The notes under the pieces are model-generated. The model was not told where the DNA came from. It did not search any database and saw only the letters and a program-made list of their open reading frames with translations. Of a DNA stretch of 64,000 nucleotides, positions 1-8,726 are shown one piece after another. Location: positions 62,001 through 126,000 of the forward strand of contig NZ_BDCC01000017.1 of NCBI RefSeq assembly GCF_001613305.1, in the 5' to 3' direction. Source of the stretch: Nocardia vaccinii NBRC 15922 (GTDB lineage: Bacteria > Actinomycetota > Actinomycetes > Mycobacteriales > Mycobacteriaceae). The translations under genes and the position numbers were made by a program. Positions within the stretch are counted from its first letter, which is position 1; each line of letters starts with the position of its first letter.

Positions 1-57
1 CGCGACACCCGGCGGACCCGCACGGTATCGAACGTCGAGAACGGCGCACGCTCATGA
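1..57 (+). CDS. 3' end of an upstream gene (partial)
   Basis: An open frame from base 1 runs 18 codons to a TGA at 55-57, which overlaps the ATG of the ferredoxin gene as ATGA. This 4-bp overlap is the usual sign of translational coupling, so an upstream gene probably ends here. The visible residues are Arg/Thr-rich and too few to identify a family. From context it could be the redox partner of the ferredoxin, but that is inference. Confidence 0.4.
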   Translation, partial: RDTRRTRTVSNVENGARS

Positions 58-296
58 GCCGCGCCGGAGAAGATCGGAGCGAGTGGCGATTACATATCGA
101 CTGGACGCGTTGCGACGGGCGGGGTGTGTGCAATGAACTACTCCCGGACGTCCTCGCGCGCGATGATTGGGGATATCCGCTCACTCGCGACCATCGGGAT
201 CCGATCGTCGGGGCGGATCGGATCGCCGGCGCTCGTGATGCCGTCGATCTGTGCCCGCGGCTCGCGCTGAGACTGGACCGGATGCGGCGGAGCTGA
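54..296 (+). CDS. Small single-cluster ferredoxin
   Basis: An 80-residue acidic protein with a ferredoxin cysteine pattern: C20-x5-C26 in the motif CDGRGVC and C67 followed by Pro (CP). Three cluster cysteines and the short length match the 3Fe-4S or modified 4Fe-4S ferredoxins of actinobacteria, which pass electrons to P450s or other oxidoreductases in the cytoplasm. It starts at an ATG that overlaps the stop of the preceding frame, so it is probably the last gene of an operon cut by the window edge. A hairpin terminator follows directly. Its redox partner cannot be seen here. Confidence 0.75.
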   Translation: MSRAGEDRSEWRLHIDWTRCDGRGVCNELLPDVLARDDWGYPLTRDHRDPIVGADRIAGARDAVDLCPRLALRLDRMRRS

Positions 297-300
297 TCGA

Positions 301-339
301 GGGCCGGAGGATTCCACGCGTCGGGGGATCCTCCGGCCC
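301..339. terminator. Bidirectional hairpin terminator between ferredoxin and rsmB
   Basis: Inverted repeat GGGCCGGAGGAT (301-312) / ATCCTCCGGCCC (328-339): a 12-bp GC-rich stem with a 15-nt loop. It sits between two convergent genes (stops at 296 and 343) and probably ends transcription from both sides. There is no long T tract, as is common in actinobacteria. Confidence 0.65.
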
Positions 340-342
340 CGG

Positions 343-2346
343 TCACAGGGGTTTGCGCAGGGCGGCCAGGAACATCGCATCGGTGCCGTGGCGGTGCGGC
401 CACAGTTGTGCGGCGGGACCGTCGCCGAGGTCCGTGACACCGGGCAGCAGCGGGCGGCTGTCGAGTTCCTCGGCGCCGGTGCGGCGCACGACATCGCCGA
501 CCACCGCGACCGTTTCGGGCAGGTGCGGCGAGCAGGTCGAGTACACCACGACGCCGCCCGGCCGCAGCAGATCCCATGCGGCGGTGAGCAATTCGCGTTG
601 CAGAACGGTGAGCTCGCGCACATCGGCCGGGGTGCGTCGCCAGCGCGCCTCCGGGCGTCGGCGCAGCGCGCCAAGGCCGGTACAGGGCGCGTCGACCAGG
701 ATGCGGTCGTAGCCCGGGGTGAGCCCGCTGTCCCGGCCGTCCGCGACGTGGACGGTCACCGGCAAGTCGCGGGTCGCCGTGCGCACCAGTTCGGCCCGGT
801 GCTCGGCGGGTTCGACCGCGTCGACCCGGTAGCCGTCGATATCGGCCAGGGATCCCAGCAACGCGGCCTTGCCGCCGGGCCCCGCGCACAGGTCGAGCCA
901 CCGGCCGTTGTCCGGACCGAGCAGTTCCGCGCGGGTGAGTGCGAGCGCCACCAACTGACTGCCCTCGTCCTGCACACCGGCCAGCCCCTCGCGCACCGGT
1001 TCCAGCGCGCCGGGATCGCCGCCGTCCAGATAGACCGCGTAGGGCGACCAACGCCCCGGCTCACCACCGGTCACCAGCGCCAACTCCTCGGCGGTGATCG
1101 CACCGGGCCGGGCCACCAGATGCACCGCCGGACGTTCGTCGTCGGCGGCCAGCAGCTCACGCAACTCCCCTGCCGACGCGCCGAGCGCATCGGCGAAGGC
1201 CTGCGCGATCCACATCGGATGCGCGTACTCGAAAGCCATATGTCCCACCGGATCGCGCGGCGCGAGCGCATCCACCCACCCCTGCTGATCCCGCTCACCC
1301 GCCCGGCGCAGCACGGCATTCACGAAACCCGCCTTGCCGGAACCGGATTCGGCCCGAACCAACTCCACCGACGTATCCACCGCGGCATGCGCGCCGACCC
1401 GTGTCCGCAACAACTGATACACGCCCAGACGCAGCACATCCAGCAACGGTCCGTCGATATGCTCGACCGCCCGCCCCGCGCAGGCCTCGATCACCGCGTC
1501 CAGCATCCCGATCGACCGGGACGCGCCGTACGCCAACTCGGTCGCGAACGCCGCATCCCGCCCAGACACCCGCCGCTCCCGAAGCATCGCGGGCAAGACG
1601 AGATTCGCATACGCATCCCGCTCCCGCACCGCGCGCAGGACATCTCGCGCCACCTCCCGCGGGGCGTCCACCACCCCGGGCTTGCGCCCGCCCTGCCGAC
1701 GCGACCGCCCCGCAGACCCGCCGTCACGCCCTGCCGCCCGGCCGCCCCCTTCGGACCGGCCGGGTCCCCGACCACGACTCTGCTGCCCCCGCGCACCGCC
1801 CTGCGACGTCGGATCGCCGCCGCGCTCACGCTGACCAGCGGCCCCCCGGCCCGACCCACCTGCACCCCGCGGGTCCGACCGGTCGCCACCGACAACCCCG
1901 CGCCCACGCTGATCAGCGGTACCCCGGCCCGGCCCGCGTCCGCCCGCGTACCCTGGCGCGCCGGAGCTGCGTCCCGAATCCTGCTGGTGCGCACCGTTAT
2001 CGGCGCGATCACGTGCGTTCGACGCCCGATCCGACGACCTCGGCTCCCCCGCTCGCCGCGACCCCGGACGGTCCCGATCGGTCCGGCTCGGGTCGTCACC
2101 GCCTCGGCGCGCGTCGTCCGCCCGATATCCGCCACTGCGCTCGCCCCGGCCACCTGCACCTCGCCTGGCCCCGTGGCGCTGCGAATCCCCTTGACGCACA
2201 CCGTCGTTCGCACGCCTCTGACGTCCGGCACCGGCGTCATCACGCGAACCATCGCCCCGCGAACCCCGTGGACCACCCGCTGCGGTCTCGCGCCGACCGG
2301 GCGAGCCCGGCGTGTCGTCGTTCCCGTCCCGCTTCGGGCGGGTCAT
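343..2346 (-). CDS. rsmB: 16S rRNA (cytosine-C5) methyltransferase RsmB, with long RG-rich N-terminus
   Basis: SAM-dependent rRNA m5C methyltransferase of the RsmB/NOP family, 667 aa. The first ~225 residues are a low-complexity Arg/Gly/Asp/Ser region with many RG and RGG steps. A NusB-like RNA-binding domain follows (from about residue 226, [12 protein letters not shown]), then the Rossmann methyltransferase with the SAM motif [14 protein letters not shown], the PC motif [15 protein letters not shown] and the second catalytic Cys in VVYSTCSPH. The usual family length is about 430-480 aa, so the extension is extra. The start overlaps the fmt stop (ATGA), giving the coupled order def-fmt-rsmB. 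An internal start closer to the NusB domain cannot be excluded. Confidence 0.93.
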   Translation of the reverse strand: MTRPKRDGNDDTPGSPGRRETAAGGPRGSRGDGSRDDAGAGRQRRANDGVRQGDSQRHGARRGAGGRGERSGGYRADDARRGGDDPSRTDRDRPGSRRAGEPRSSDRASNARDRADNGAHQQDSGRSSGAPGYAGGRGPGRGTADQRGRGVVGGDRSDPRGAGGSGRGAAGQRERGGDPTSQGGARGQQSRGRGPGRSEGGGRAAGRDGGSAGRSRRQGGRKPGVVDAPREVARDVLRAVRERDAYANLVLPAMLRERRVSGRDAAFATELAYGASRSIGMLDAVIEACAGRAVEHIDGPLLDVLRLGVYQLLRTRVGAHAAVDTSVELVRAESGSGKAGFVNAVLRRAGERDQQGWVDALAPRDPVGHMAFEYAHPMWIAQAFADALGASAGELRELLAADDERPAVHLVARPGAITAEELALVTGGEPGRWSPYAVYLDGGDPGALEPVREGLAGVQDEGSQLVALALTRAELLGPDNGRWLDLCAGPGGKAALLGSLADIDGYRVDAVEPAEHRAELVRTATRDLPVTVHVADGRDSGLTPGYDRILVDAPCTGLGALRRRPEARWRRTPADVRELTVLQRELLTAAWDLLRPGGVVVYSTCSPHLPETVAVVGDVVRRTGAEELDSRPLLPGVTDLGDGPAAQLWPHRHGTDAMFLAALRKPL

Positions 2347-3266
2347 CCGATCACCGCGCCGGGTTCGAGACGTGCGCCGCGGGCCCAGTCGAGGGCGGAC
2401 ATCATGCGTTTACCCGGGGGTTGGATCTGGTCCAGGCGGACCGCGGTCGTGGCGGTGCCGACGAAGACACCTGATTTGCGGACCTCGATCACGCGCGGCG
2501 GGAGCTCTTCCTCGACCAGTTCGACGGGGCCGAGTTTGATTCGCTTACCGCCGATTTCGGTCCACGCACCAGGCGCGGGCGTGACCGAGCGGATGCGCCG
2601 GTTCACCGCCAGCGCGGGTTGATCCCAGCGCACGTGCGCGGCCTGCACATCGACCTTCGGTGCGTACGATACGCCCTCGGCGGCCTGCGGAACGGCCTGC
2701 AGCACACCGTCCTCGATCCCGTCCATGGTCGAATCCAGCAGTCGCGCACCGGATTCGGCGAGACGCTCGAGCAAGGTCCCCGCGGTGTCGGCGACCCCGA
2801 TCTGCTCGGTGATCACCCCGAAGACGGGCCCGGTGTCCAGCCCCTTCTCGATGCGGAAGGTGCACGCGCCGGTGATCTCGTCCCCGGCCAGAATCGCGGC
2901 CTGCACCGGCGCGGCGCCACGCCAGGCGGGCAGCAGCGAGAAGTGCAGATTCACCCAGCCGTGCCGCGGGATGTCGAGCACCTGCTGCGGCAGCAGCGCG
3001 CCGTAGGCCACCACCGGGCAGCAGTCCGGGGCCAATTCGGTCAGGCGCGCGACGAATTCGGGATCCGCCGGTTTGTTCGGGGTGAGCACCGGAATACCGT
3101 GCTCGTCGGCCAGGCGGCCGATCGGCGAACGCGAGACCTTGCGCCCACGTCCGGCGACCGCGTCCGGACGGGTCACCACCGCGACGACCTCGTGTCGCGT
3201 GGATTCGAGCAGCCGCCGCAGCGAGGGCACCGCGGGCTCGGGCGTTCCGGCGAAGACCAGCCGCAT
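2343..3266 (-). CDS. fmt: Methionyl-tRNA formyltransferase
   Basis: Transfers a formyl group from 10-formyl-THF to Met-tRNAfMet for translation initiation. 307 aa, the normal family length. Begins [20 protein letters not shown], the typical Fmt N-terminus; the formyltransferase core contains [17 protein letters not shown] and [20 protein letters not shown], followed by the C-terminal OB domain. The open frame extends further upstream to 3890, but this ATG at 3266 fits the family start and overlaps the def stop as TGATG. It overlaps rsmB by 4 bp downstream. Substrate supply and removal of the formyl group are thus encoded together with def. Confidence 0.96.
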   Translation of the reverse strand: MRLVFAGTPEPAVPSLRRLLESTRHEVVAVVTRPDAVAGRGRKVSRSPIGRLADEHGIPVLTPNKPADPEFVARLTELAPDCCPVVAYGALLPQQVLDIPRHGWVNLHFSLLPAWRGAAPVQAAILAGDEITGACTFRIEKGLDTGPVFGVITEQIGVADTAGTLLERLAESGARLLDSTMDGIEDGVLQAVPQAAEGVSYAPKVDVQAAHVRWDQPALAVNRRIRSVTPAPGAWTEIGGKRIKLGPVELVEEELPPRVIEVRKSGVFVGTATTAVRLDQIQPPGKRMMSALDWARGARLEPGAVIG

Positions 3267-3850
3267 CAGTCCCCCTGTCCCGCCGAGGCCACACGGGCCC
3301 CGGCCACCTCGGCCGCCGACATGACGGTCTTGCCCGCGCCGAACCATTCGGACCCGCGCACCGCGCGCAGCGCCGCCTTGCGTGCCGCGGGGTCGAGCCG
3401 GTCGAGGTACAGCACGCCGTCGAGGTGATCGGATTCGTGCTGCACGCAGCGCGCCAACAGCCCCTCGGCCTCGAATTCCACCGGTGCGCCGTCCACATCG
3501 ACCCCCCGCGCCCGCACTCGCAGCGATCGAGTCACGTCGTAGCGCAGTCCCGGAATCGACAGGCAACCCTCCGCACCGGTCTGCTCCTCGTCCCCGAGCA
3601 CCTCGTAGGAGGGGTTGATCAGATGTCCGGCACGCGGCGTCCCGGCGCGGGACGCATCCACCGTGTCGTAGACGAACACCCGCAGGCCGACGCCGATCTG
3701 CGGCGCCGCCATCCCGACGCCACCGCTGGCCTGCATGGTGTCGGTCAGGTCGGTCACCAGTTGACGCAGCTCCCGATCGAAGGAGGTGGCCTCGTCCGCG
3801 CGGGCGCGCAGGACGGGGTCGCCGAACAGGCGAACGGGCTGGACGGTCAC
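3266..3850 (-). CDS. def: Peptide deformylase
   Basis: Metalloenzyme that removes the formyl group from nascent N-formyl-Met peptides. 194 aa. The three family motifs are present: [21 protein letters not shown] with the metal-binding Cys, and QHESDHLDG supplying the two His ligands and catalytic Glu. GTG start with GGAG six bases upstream. First gene of def-fmt-rsmB, joined to fmt by a one-base overlap. The pairing of def and fmt matches the formylation/deformylation cycle. Confidence 0.96.
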   Translation of the reverse strand: MTVQPVRLFGDPVLRARADEATSFDRELRQLVTDLTDTMQASGGVGMAAPQIGVGLRVFVYDTVDASRAGTPRAGHLINPSYEVLGDEEQTGAEGCLSIPGLRYDVTRSLRVRARGVDVDGAPVEFEAEGLLARCVQHESDHLDGVLYLDRLDPAARKAALRAVRGSEWFGAGKTVMSAAEVAGARVASAGQGD

Positions 3851-3917
3851 GGTAACTCCCCGAGGCGATGAAAGAATGCGGTCGCCTCATTTTACGGATG
3901 CTCCCGGCACGCCCCGC

Positions 3918-4985
3918 TCAGGTGTACGCGCCCAGGATCACCTCGGGAATTTCGGTACCCAGCGGCACATACCGGCACGCCGGCGGAATGGCGTGCGCCG
4001 GATCCAGCACATTGCGCAGCAACTGTTGCACGTACGGGTCGTACACCGAATGGAAATGCCCGGTCAGATCGACCGGGCACAGATCCTGCAGGACGAGATT
4101 GCGCGCGCCCGGTCCGCGCAATTCCATGCTGCGATAGGGCTGGATCATCTCGTCCACGCGGCTGATGATCGTGGTGTACCGCACTCCCGGCACGGTGTCA
4201 CCGCCCTCGTTCAACCGCCGGATGAACGGCGAGCCCGCGGCTTGCTGAATCACGGCCAGCGAGGTCAGATCCTGGTAGATCGGCCACAGTCCGGGCAGCG
4301 CGTCGGCCAGCGCGACCAGCCCGTACATCGTCCCGCCGTTCGTCGGTGAGGCGATACCGACCCACTGCCCCACCTTGGACGCGCCGGCGAGCTTGTCGAT
4401 GTAGTACCGAGTCACGTTGGCGCCCTGCGAAAATCCGACCAGGTCGACCTTCGACGCACCGGTCGCGGTCAGCACCTGATCGACGAATTCGCCGATCTGC
4501 CAGGAAGACATCCACAGATCCTCGGTGCCGTAGGAATTCGCCCCGGGCCTACCGCCGTAATTCGGCGCGAAGACACAGAATCCGGCCCGGGCCAACTGCG
4601 GGCCGATCGCCGCCCAATCGGTATAGGCCGTGGCATCGGTGCCGTGCGCCAGGATGACCGGGCGCGGATGTTCGGCGGTGGGCCGGCAGCCGAAGTCGTT
4701 GGTGCCCGCCGGAGTGACGCCGGGATGGGCCTTCTGATAACGCACCGCGCCCAGGTGGTCTTTTTGCGGCAGCCCCGGCAGCGTCCGGACGACGGGCGGT
4801 CGATATCCGGGCGGCGGCGGATCGGCCCAACCGGGGGCGCCGATCCCGAGGATCAGCGCACCCGCCAGTGCCGCCGCCGCGACCGCCCGGCGCGATCGGC
4901 TCCCCCGGCGCGCCCGTCCCGACCGTCGTGACCAGCCCCGATCAATGCGGGGCCCGCATCGTTCCATATTTCGATCATTGCGCAC
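3918..4985 (-). CDS. Secreted lipase / esterase (alpha/beta hydrolase, lipase class 2 type)
   Basis: A 355-residue exported hydrolase. The N-terminus has a basic stretch (RRSGRARRGSRSRR) followed by a hydrophobic signal segment AAAALAGALILGIGAPGWA with a likely cleavage after AWA/ADP near residue 55. The mature domain carries an oxyanion-region motif PVILAHGTDATAYTDW and the nucleophile elbow GFSQGAN (Ser at centre), as in actinobacterial EstA/LipA-like class 2 lipases acting on acyl esters outside the cell. Met7 is an alternative start. The gene lies 67 bp downstream of the def start on the same strand, so it is not in the def operon. The exact substrate is unknown. Confidence 0.82.
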   Translation of the reverse strand: MRNDRNMERCGPRIDRGWSRRSGRARRGSRSRRAVAAAALAGALILGIGAPGWADPPPPGYRPPVVRTLPGLPQKDHLGAVRYQKAHPGVTPAGTNDFGCRPTAEHPRPVILAHGTDATAYTDWAAIGPQLARAGFCVFAPNYGGRPGANSYGTEDLWMSSWQIGEFVDQVLTATGASKVDLVGFSQGANVTRYYIDKLAGASKVGQWVGIASPTNGGTMYGLVALADALPGLWPIYQDLTSLAVIQQAAGSPFIRRLNEGGDTVPGVRYTTIISRVDEMIQPYRSMELRGPGARNLVLQDLCPVDLTGHFHSVYDPYVQQLLRNVLDPAHAIPPACRYVPLGTEIPEVILGAYT

Positions 4986-5039
4986 CCGGGCCGGGAATCG
5001 GTGCTGCGGCGCAGCATTTCACCGGCCCGATACAGCGAT

Positions 5040-5711
5040 TCACTTCTGGCCGGTCTCGTCGTCGGCGAGGATCCGGTACAGCGAGCGACGCGCCTCGGTG
5101 AGCACCTCGGCGGCCTTGCCCGCCTGCTCCGCGGTGCCCGCGCGAGCTACCTGCGCGACCGCCCCCATCAGCTGACCGACGAGTTCGCGCAGATCCAGGG
5201 CCTGATCCCCGACACCGTCGCGGACCTCCTGCCAGGGATCGCCGAGTTCATCCGCGTGCTGCTGGACGTATTCGTCGCCGGACTCGGTGAGCTTGGCGGT
5301 CTTACGGCCGGCCACCTTGTCGATCAGCACCAGACCCTCGTCCTCGAGCTGCGACAGCGCCGGGTAGATCGACCCCGGGCTGGGCCGCCAGACGTCCCCA
5401 CTCCGTTCGCGGATCTGCTGGATGAGTTCGTAGCCGTGCATGGGACGGTCGCGCAGCAGCAGCAGGATCGCCGCGCGCACATCACCGCGCCGGCCCCGCC
5501 CGCCGCGACCGCGGCCACGACCGAAACCGCGGCCGAAGCCCGGCCCGAAATCGCCGCCGAACGGACCGAATTCCGGACCGAAGCCGGGCCCGCCGTGCGG
5601 GCGCCGACGGTAGTGCTCGCGACCACCCGGGCCACGGCCCTCCCATCGACGATCGCCGGGACGCGGGCCGCCGCGGCGACCGCGCATATTCATGTTCTCC
5701 ATGTTCTCCAT
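5040..5711 (-). CDS. PadR-family transcriptional regulator with Gly/Arg-rich N-terminus
   Basis: A 223-residue regulator. Residues ~80-155 form the PadR winged helix (DVRAAILLLLRDRPMHGYELIQQI ... SPGSIYPALSQLEDEGL), and the C-terminal helices are for dimerisation. The first ~75 residues are a Gly/Arg/Phe/Pro-rich low-complexity arm, seen in some actinobacterial PadR proteins. ATG start preceded by GAGGAGG at a 6-nt spacing. An AT-rich palindrome lies upstream, so autoregulation is likely. The target is not evident; the upstream carotenoid oxygenase is on the same strand, 97 bp away. Confidence 0.85.
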   Translation of the reverse strand: MENMENMNMRGRRGGPRPGDRRWEGRGPGGREHYRRRPHGGPGFGPEFGPFGGDFGPGFGRGFGRGRGRGGRGRRGDVRAAILLLLRDRPMHGYELIQQIRERSGDVWRPSPGSIYPALSQLEDEGLVLIDKVAGRKTAKLTESGDEYVQQHADELGDPWQEVRDGVGDQALDLRELVGQLMGAVAQVARAGTAEQAGKAAEVLTEARRSLYRILADDETGQK

Positions 5712-5739
5712 GGCTGCCTCCTCGGGCTTGTTCTTCGAT

Positions 5740-5772
5740 TACATATTCGACGATATATCGACAATGCATCTT
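5740..5772 (-). promoter_or_regulatory. Probable PadR promoter/operator
   Basis: AT-rich island in otherwise GC-rich DNA upstream of the PadR gene. It contains the perfect palindrome CGATATATCG (5751-5760). On the minus strand a -35-like TTGTCG lies just before it and AT-rich -10 material (ATATGTAAT) just after, so a protein on the palindrome would sit within the promoter spacer. Probable autoregulatory site; not proven. Confidence 0.45.
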
Positions 5773-5808
5773 TGACAAGTGTGGGACGAGGCACGAACCA
5801 GCCTTCGC

Positions 5809-7242
5809 TCAGTTCGAGGGGATCCAGTTGCCATGGAATCCGGCGGGCACCCGATGTGGCAGCGCGATACTCGCCACCGTCTCCAGGGTTCCGGCATCGA
5901 GAACGAGCAGCTCGCTCCGATCGGTCGGCGCGTCGTGGACGAAGCCCATCAGCACACCCTCGTCCTCGGCCGCGTCCGGCGACGCGGGTTCGAAGACGAA
6001 CTCCCCCAACCCTTTTCCGGTACCGAAGGAACGTTCGGCGGTATTGCCGGTACGCAGATCGTGCTTGTACAGCGTCGCGCCGGCCTCCAGATCACGCCCG
6101 ACCGCGGGCGCGTAGCCGTACCGGTGTGGCCGCCCCACGAGACGCTCGTCCACGCGGGGGAACTCCTGCGGGCGATCGTCCAGGCGAGACTGCCGGACCT
6201 TGCCCGCGTTCAGGTCGACCTCCCAGCGATCCAGGGCCGAGCGCCCGGACGGACCGCGATGCCCCTCCTCGAACATCGTGTCGTAGCGGACCACGTCCAG
6301 CACGATCACGCCGTCGTCGTCATAGGCGTTCATCGGGTGGAACACGTAGCACGGTTCGATGTCGAACCACCGCACGTCCGCCGAAGCGCCGGCGCGCGGC
6401 ATCACCCCGATGCGGGCCGGATATTTCGGATTCCAGCTGTAGGGCATTCGCCGATCGCGCGCGGGCCTCGGCGAATTCGGCGTCGGCGGGGTCGGCACTC
6501 GCACCCGGCCGACCATCGCCGAGAGCATCAGCCGGGCCGGAAGTCGCAGACTCCGCGGCACGGTCATCTCCGCGGCGATCCGCGTATCGAAGGTGACCGG
6601 CAGGTCGTAGAACACCACATGATTCTCGGTGAGCGAGAAATCGTGCATCATCGGCGAACCGCCGACCTCGATGTCCACCGCGCGGCGCGCCCGGCCGTCG
6701 ACGCCGATCACCGAGTACTGCACCCGGTTTCCGCGCTGGAACGAATACGACACCGCATGCAGCTCGCCGGTAACCGGATCACGCTTGGGATGTGCCGTAT
6801 ATCCCCCGGTCAGCGTGCCGTCGAAATCGCAGGGGCCCACGGTGTCGAGCTCATCGGTGAGTTCGTACGCCGCACTGCCGCCCTCGACGATGGCCACCGT
6901 CCGCCCGGCGACCGCGATCACGTTCGTATTCGGCCCCTCCCCTCCGGCGGCCGGCATGCCCGCGAGCGGCTTCTCGCCGAGTGCGGCCGAGGTGCCCGGA
7001 CCACGCACCCAGCGATTGCGGTACCACTCGGCGCGGCCATCGCGCAGGCGCAGGCCGTGCACCATGCCATCGCCCCGGAACCAGTGGTAGAGCTCCGGAT
7101 CCAGTTCACCGGCCGGATTCGGGCCGTTGCGCAGATATCTGCCGTCGAGATGATCCGGGATCGTGCCGGTCACCGGCAGATCCGTAAGTGTGAATTCCTG
7201 CTGGAGCGGCGCGAAGCCGCCCTCGAGATAGCGATTTCCCAT
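5809..7242 (-). CDS. Carotenoid oxygenase family protein (RPE65/CCD-like)
   Basis: A 477-residue non-haem iron dioxygenase of the carotenoid/stilbene cleavage family. The four iron-ligand His regions are visible in order: GGYTAHPKRD, MMHDFSLTEN, YVFHPMNAYDDDG and, near the C-terminus, FHGNWIPSN. The N-terminal RNGPNPAG and FRGDGMVHGLRL segments are also typical. It probably cleaves a double bond of a carotenoid, apocarotenoid or stilbene-like compound. It diverges from a TetR gene across a short promoter with two copies of one palindrome, so it is the likely target of that repressor. Confidence 0.9.
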   Translation of the reverse strand: MGNRYLEGGFAPLQQEFTLTDLPVTGTIPDHLDGRYLRNGPNPAGELDPELYHWFRGDGMVHGLRLRDGRAEWYRNRWVRGPGTSAALGEKPLAGMPAAGGEGPNTNVIAVAGRTVAIVEGGSAAYELTDELDTVGPCDFDGTLTGGYTAHPKRDPVTGELHAVSYSFQRGNRVQYSVIGVDGRARRAVDIEVGGSPMMHDFSLTENHVVFYDLPVTFDTRIAAEMTVPRSLRLPARLMLSAMVGRVRVPTPPTPNSPRPARDRRMPYSWNPKYPARIGVMPRAGASADVRWFDIEPCYVFHPMNAYDDDGVIVLDVVRYDTMFEEGHRGPSGRSALDRWEVDLNAGKVRQSRLDDRPQEFPRVDERLVGRPHRYGYAPAVGRDLEAGATLYKHDLRTGNTAERSFGTGKGLGEFVFEPASPDAAEDEGVLMGFVHDAPTDRSELLVLDAGTLETVASIALPHRVPAGFHGNWIPSN

Positions 7243-7257
7243 GCGAGGCTCCTGGCT

Positions 7258-7293
7258 ATAACAGCGTTATATAGACTAGAATAACCTTGTTAT
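7258..7293. promoter_or_regulatory. Twin TetR operator ATAAC-N3-GTTAT in divergent promoter
   Basis: Two copies of the 13-bp palindrome ATAAC-N3-GTTAT, at 7258-7270 (spacer AGC) and 7281-7293 (spacer CTT), 23 bp centre to centre. They fill most of the gap between the carotenoid oxygenase start (7242) and the TetR start (7309). Position and symmetry are those of a TetR dimer operator controlling both genes. Confidence 0.7.
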
Positions 7294-7308
7294 GGAGGTG
7301 TGGCAACA

Positions 7309-8031
7309 GTGAGTTCTCATCCCCGCCAATCGAATCGGCGGACGGGCGCGCAGATGCGCGAACAACTGATCGAGTCCGGAATGCGGCTGCTCGAGGAGGT
7401 CGGCCCCGAGGCGTTGCAGGCGCGCCGGGTCGCCGCGGCGGCGGGCACCTCGACAATGGCCGTCTACACCCACTTCGAGGGCATGCCCGGACTGGTCGCG
7501 GCCATCGTCACCGAGGCGTTCATCCAGTTCGGCGCGGCGCTGGGCGCGGTCGCGCCGACCGAGGACCCGGCGGCCGATTTCCTCGTGATGGGCGCGGCCT
7601 ATCGGCAGTACGCCCTCGCCAGCCCGCAGCGGTATCGGCTGATGTTCGGCCTCACCTCACTGCACACCGGCTCGATCCACGACTTCACCGCCGAACCCCT
7701 GAAGAAGGGCACCGATATCGCGACGTATCAGCAACTCGTCGCGGTCGTGCAGCGGATGATCGACGCCGGACGCATCCGCGCGGATCCGCCCCGGCAGGTC
7801 GCCGCGCGGCTGTGGGGACTGATTCACGGCGTCGTCCTGCTCGAACTGACCGGACATCTCGGCACCCAGGGTCAGGCCCTGACCGCCGTACTCGGTCCCG
7901 CGACCGTGGACCTGCTGATCGGAATGGGCAGCGACACAGCGGAACTGAACCGCTCGATGCAGCGCGCCCTGCGGACGATCACCGAGACCCTCGGACTCGT
8001 TCTCGAACCCGGTGGCGACGCAACCGAATAA
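7309..8031 (+). CDS. TetR-family regulator, divergent from carotenoid oxygenase
   Basis: A TetR-type repressor of 240 aa. The DNA-binding domain is at the N-terminus (MREQLIESGMRLLEEV ... RRVAAAAGTSTMAVYTHF), followed by a helical ligand/dimer domain. An in-frame GTG at 7300 lies only 1 nt after the GGAGG at 7294-7298, while the GTG at 7309 is 10 nt from it, so 7309 is the better start. Twin palindromes upstream suggest that it controls itself and the carotenoid oxygenase. Confidence 0.85.
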   Translation: MSSHPRQSNRRTGAQMREQLIESGMRLLEEVGPEALQARRVAAAAGTSTMAVYTHFEGMPGLVAAIVTEAFIQFGAALGAVAPTEDPAADFLVMGAAYRQYALASPQRYRLMFGLTSLHTGSIHDFTAEPLKKGTDIATYQQLVAVVQRMIDAGRIRADPPRQVAARLWGLIHGVVLLELTGHLGTQGQALTAVLGPATVDLLIGMGSDTAELNRSMQRALRTITETLGLVLEPGGDATE

Positions 8032-8072
8032 GGGCCGGGGGCCAGGCGCCTGGCGGAACGCCGGCCGTCCGG

Positions 8073-8651
8073 TCAGGCCGCCAGCGAATCGATCCAGTTC
8101 TCCAGCCGCCGCCCCTCGGCCACCATCAGATCCGGATCGCGAAAAGTGTTGGTGAGCAGCGAGATTCCCTGATAGGCAGCAACCAGCGCCACCGCCAATT
8201 CGGCCGCGTCGGGGCGGCCCATCGCCGCGAACTGCTCCCGCACCCAATCGATCAGACTCCGCATCACCACGGCCAGCTCGCGATCCAGACCGTCGTCACG
8301 CTTGTCCAGTTCGGCGGCCAGAGTCCCCGAGGGGCAACCGAATCGGGCCGCGAGGTCGCGCCCGCCGACCCACCCCCGAACGAGCTCCTTGAGCCGGTCG
8401 GCCGGGGATCGATGCTGTTCGAGTTCCGCGATCACGGTGCGCAGGCCCTGCGCGTGGGCGCCGATGGCCGCGCGTACGAGCTGATCCTTGGTCTTGAAGT
8501 AGTAGTAGACATTGCCGACCGGCACGTCCGCTGCGCGCGCGATGTCGGCGATGGTCGTCTTCTCCACACCCTGCTCGTGGAAGATGCGCGCGGCGGCCGC
8601 GGCAAGCCGTTCCCTCTTGCCGACCCGCTTCGGCTCGACTGAGTCAGTCAC
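8073..8651 (-). CDS. TetR-family regulator, divergent from NmrA-like oxidoreductase
   Basis: A 192-residue TetR regulator: N-terminal helix-turn-helix ([39 protein letters not shown]) and a C-terminal domain of the TetR_C type. The frame stays open to a TTG at 8672, but the GTG at 8651 gives a normal N-terminus and lies 7 nt after a -10 box TATAGT (8659-8664, minus strand), so the mRNA is probably leaderless. A near-copy of the operator upstream of the divergent oxidoreductase covers this start, suggesting autorepression. It is convergent with the TetR ending at 8031. Confidence 0.82.
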   Translation of the reverse strand: MTDSVEPKRVGKRERLAAAAARIFHEQGVEKTTIADIARAADVPVGNVYYYFKTKDQLVRAAIGAHAQGLRTVIAELEQHRSPADRLKELVRGWVGGRDLAARFGCPSGTLAAELDKRDDGLDRELAVVMRSLIDWVREQFAAMGRPDAAELAVALVAAYQGISLLTNTFRDPDLMVAEGRRLENWIDSLAA

Positions 8652-8696
8652 ACAACTAACTATAGACAACAACCCGTCAGGAGCCGTATCGTGCTA

Positions 8697-8716
8697 TTAG
8701 TTAGACAACTAACTTA
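8697..8716. promoter_or_regulatory. TetR operator TTAGTTAG-ACAA-CTAACTTA
   Basis: Inverted repeat with perfect inner arms GTTAG/CTAAC around ACAA and one mismatch in the outer arm, ending just before the ribosome site of the NmrA-like gene (8727). A related, poorer copy lies at about 8645-8664 over the TetR start and shares the 10-mer AGTTAGTTGT (minus strand). Two sites in one divergent promoter fit repression of both genes. Confidence 0.65.
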
Positions 8717-8726
8717 GGAGATGTCG

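Noticed and set aside
388..2622. 744-codon plus-strand open frame opposite rsmB/fmt
   Set aside because: Antisense to rsmB and fmt, whose motifs are intact; no recognisable domain.
8041..8054. Palindrome GCCAGGC-GCCTGGC between convergent TetR genes as a terminator
   Set aside because: Perfect arms but no loop and no T tract; too weak to call.
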